Source: Allosphingosinicella sp.
GTDB taxonomy: Bacteria > Pseudomonadota > Alphaproteobacteria > Sphingomonadales > Sphingomonadaceae
Assembly (NCBI GenBank): GCA_030146745.1
Contig: JASLBD010000352.1
Span: 1 to 5,262, forward strand
Direction of reading: 5' to 3'
DNA: 5,262 nucleotides
The notes below the pieces were generated by a model. It searched no databases. It was not told where the DNA came from and saw nothing but the letters and a program-made list of their open reading frames with translations. Made by a program: the position numbers and the translations under genes. This document shows, piece after piece, positions 5,203-5,262 of the stretch. Within the stretch, counting starts at the first letter, position 1. The number at the start of each line of letters is the position of its first letter.

Positions 5203-5262
5203 TCACGACTTCAAAAGCCCGCGCTCGCGCAGATAGCCGAGCAAAGGGAGGAGCGGCATTCC
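5203..5262 (-). CDS. maf: Maf family nucleotide pyrophosphatase (C-terminal end only)
   Basis: Only the last 19 codons and the TGA stop are in the window; the rest lies beyond the right edge. The translation, GMPLLPLLGYLRERGLLKS, is the usual Maf tail, in which a P-L-x-P-L-L-x-Y-L-R-x-R-G segment forms the last helix. Maf proteins hydrolyse non-canonical or modified nucleoside triphosphates to monophosphates, and some act in septum regulation. No catalytic residue can be checked here. The call is supported by the conserved alphaproteobacterial order maf-aroE-coaE-dnaQ, which this window continues exactly. The reading frame is open to the window edge. Confidence 0.75.
   Translation of the reverse strand, partial: GMPLLPLLGYLRERGLLKS

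Overview
This is a high-GC window of chromosomal housekeeping DNA. It comes most likely from an alphaproteobacterium of the Sphingomonadales (Sphingomonas-like). That rests on the family content (DUF1491, MmcB, an SleB-type hydrolase with an Ala/Pro linker), the maf-aroE-coaE-dnaQ order known from alphaproteobacteria, and the style of the protein sequences. It is inference from sequence, not a database match. Every gene I can support lies on the minus strand, so the window is transcribed from right to left. The long plus-strand frames are GC-rich shadows.

In order of transcription, the right end holds the last 19 codons of a Maf-family nucleotide pyrophosphatase. Next is a 180-nt gap almost filled by a compound palindromic repeat. 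Then comes a tight housekeeping cluster: aroE (shikimate dehydrogenase), coaE (dephospho-CoA kinase, 4-nt ATGA overlap with aroE) and dnaQ (DNA polymerase III epsilon proofreading subunit, 8 nt after coaE). After 51 nt comes hpf (ribosome hibernation factor), here a short protein that lacks the C-terminal domain expected for alphaproteobacteria. Next is ptsN (nitrogen-PTS EIIA). A hotdog-fold PaaI-like thioesterase overlaps ptsN by 11 nt, and a DUF1491 protein overlaps the thioesterase by 1 nt (TGATG). A 171-nt gap precedes a secreted SleB/CwlJ-type cell wall hydrolase. The left end holds the first 102 codons of mmcB, a PD-(D/E)XK-like DNA repair protein, with a near-consensus LexA box just upstream of its start.

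The genes form two or three co-transcribed blocks: small-molecule metabolism with replication fidelity (maf/aroE/coaE/dnaQ), stress and nutrient signalling (hpf/ptsN plus two small genes), and envelope/repair functions (hydrolase, mmcB).

I found no mobile element gene, CRISPR array, tRNA or rRNA, and no obvious new multi-gene system. The points most worth a second look are three. First, the paired inverted repeat modules before aroE show compensatory changes in both of their hairpins. Second, a candidate SOS operator precedes mmcB. Third, the HPF protein is short and sits beside ptsN without rpoN.
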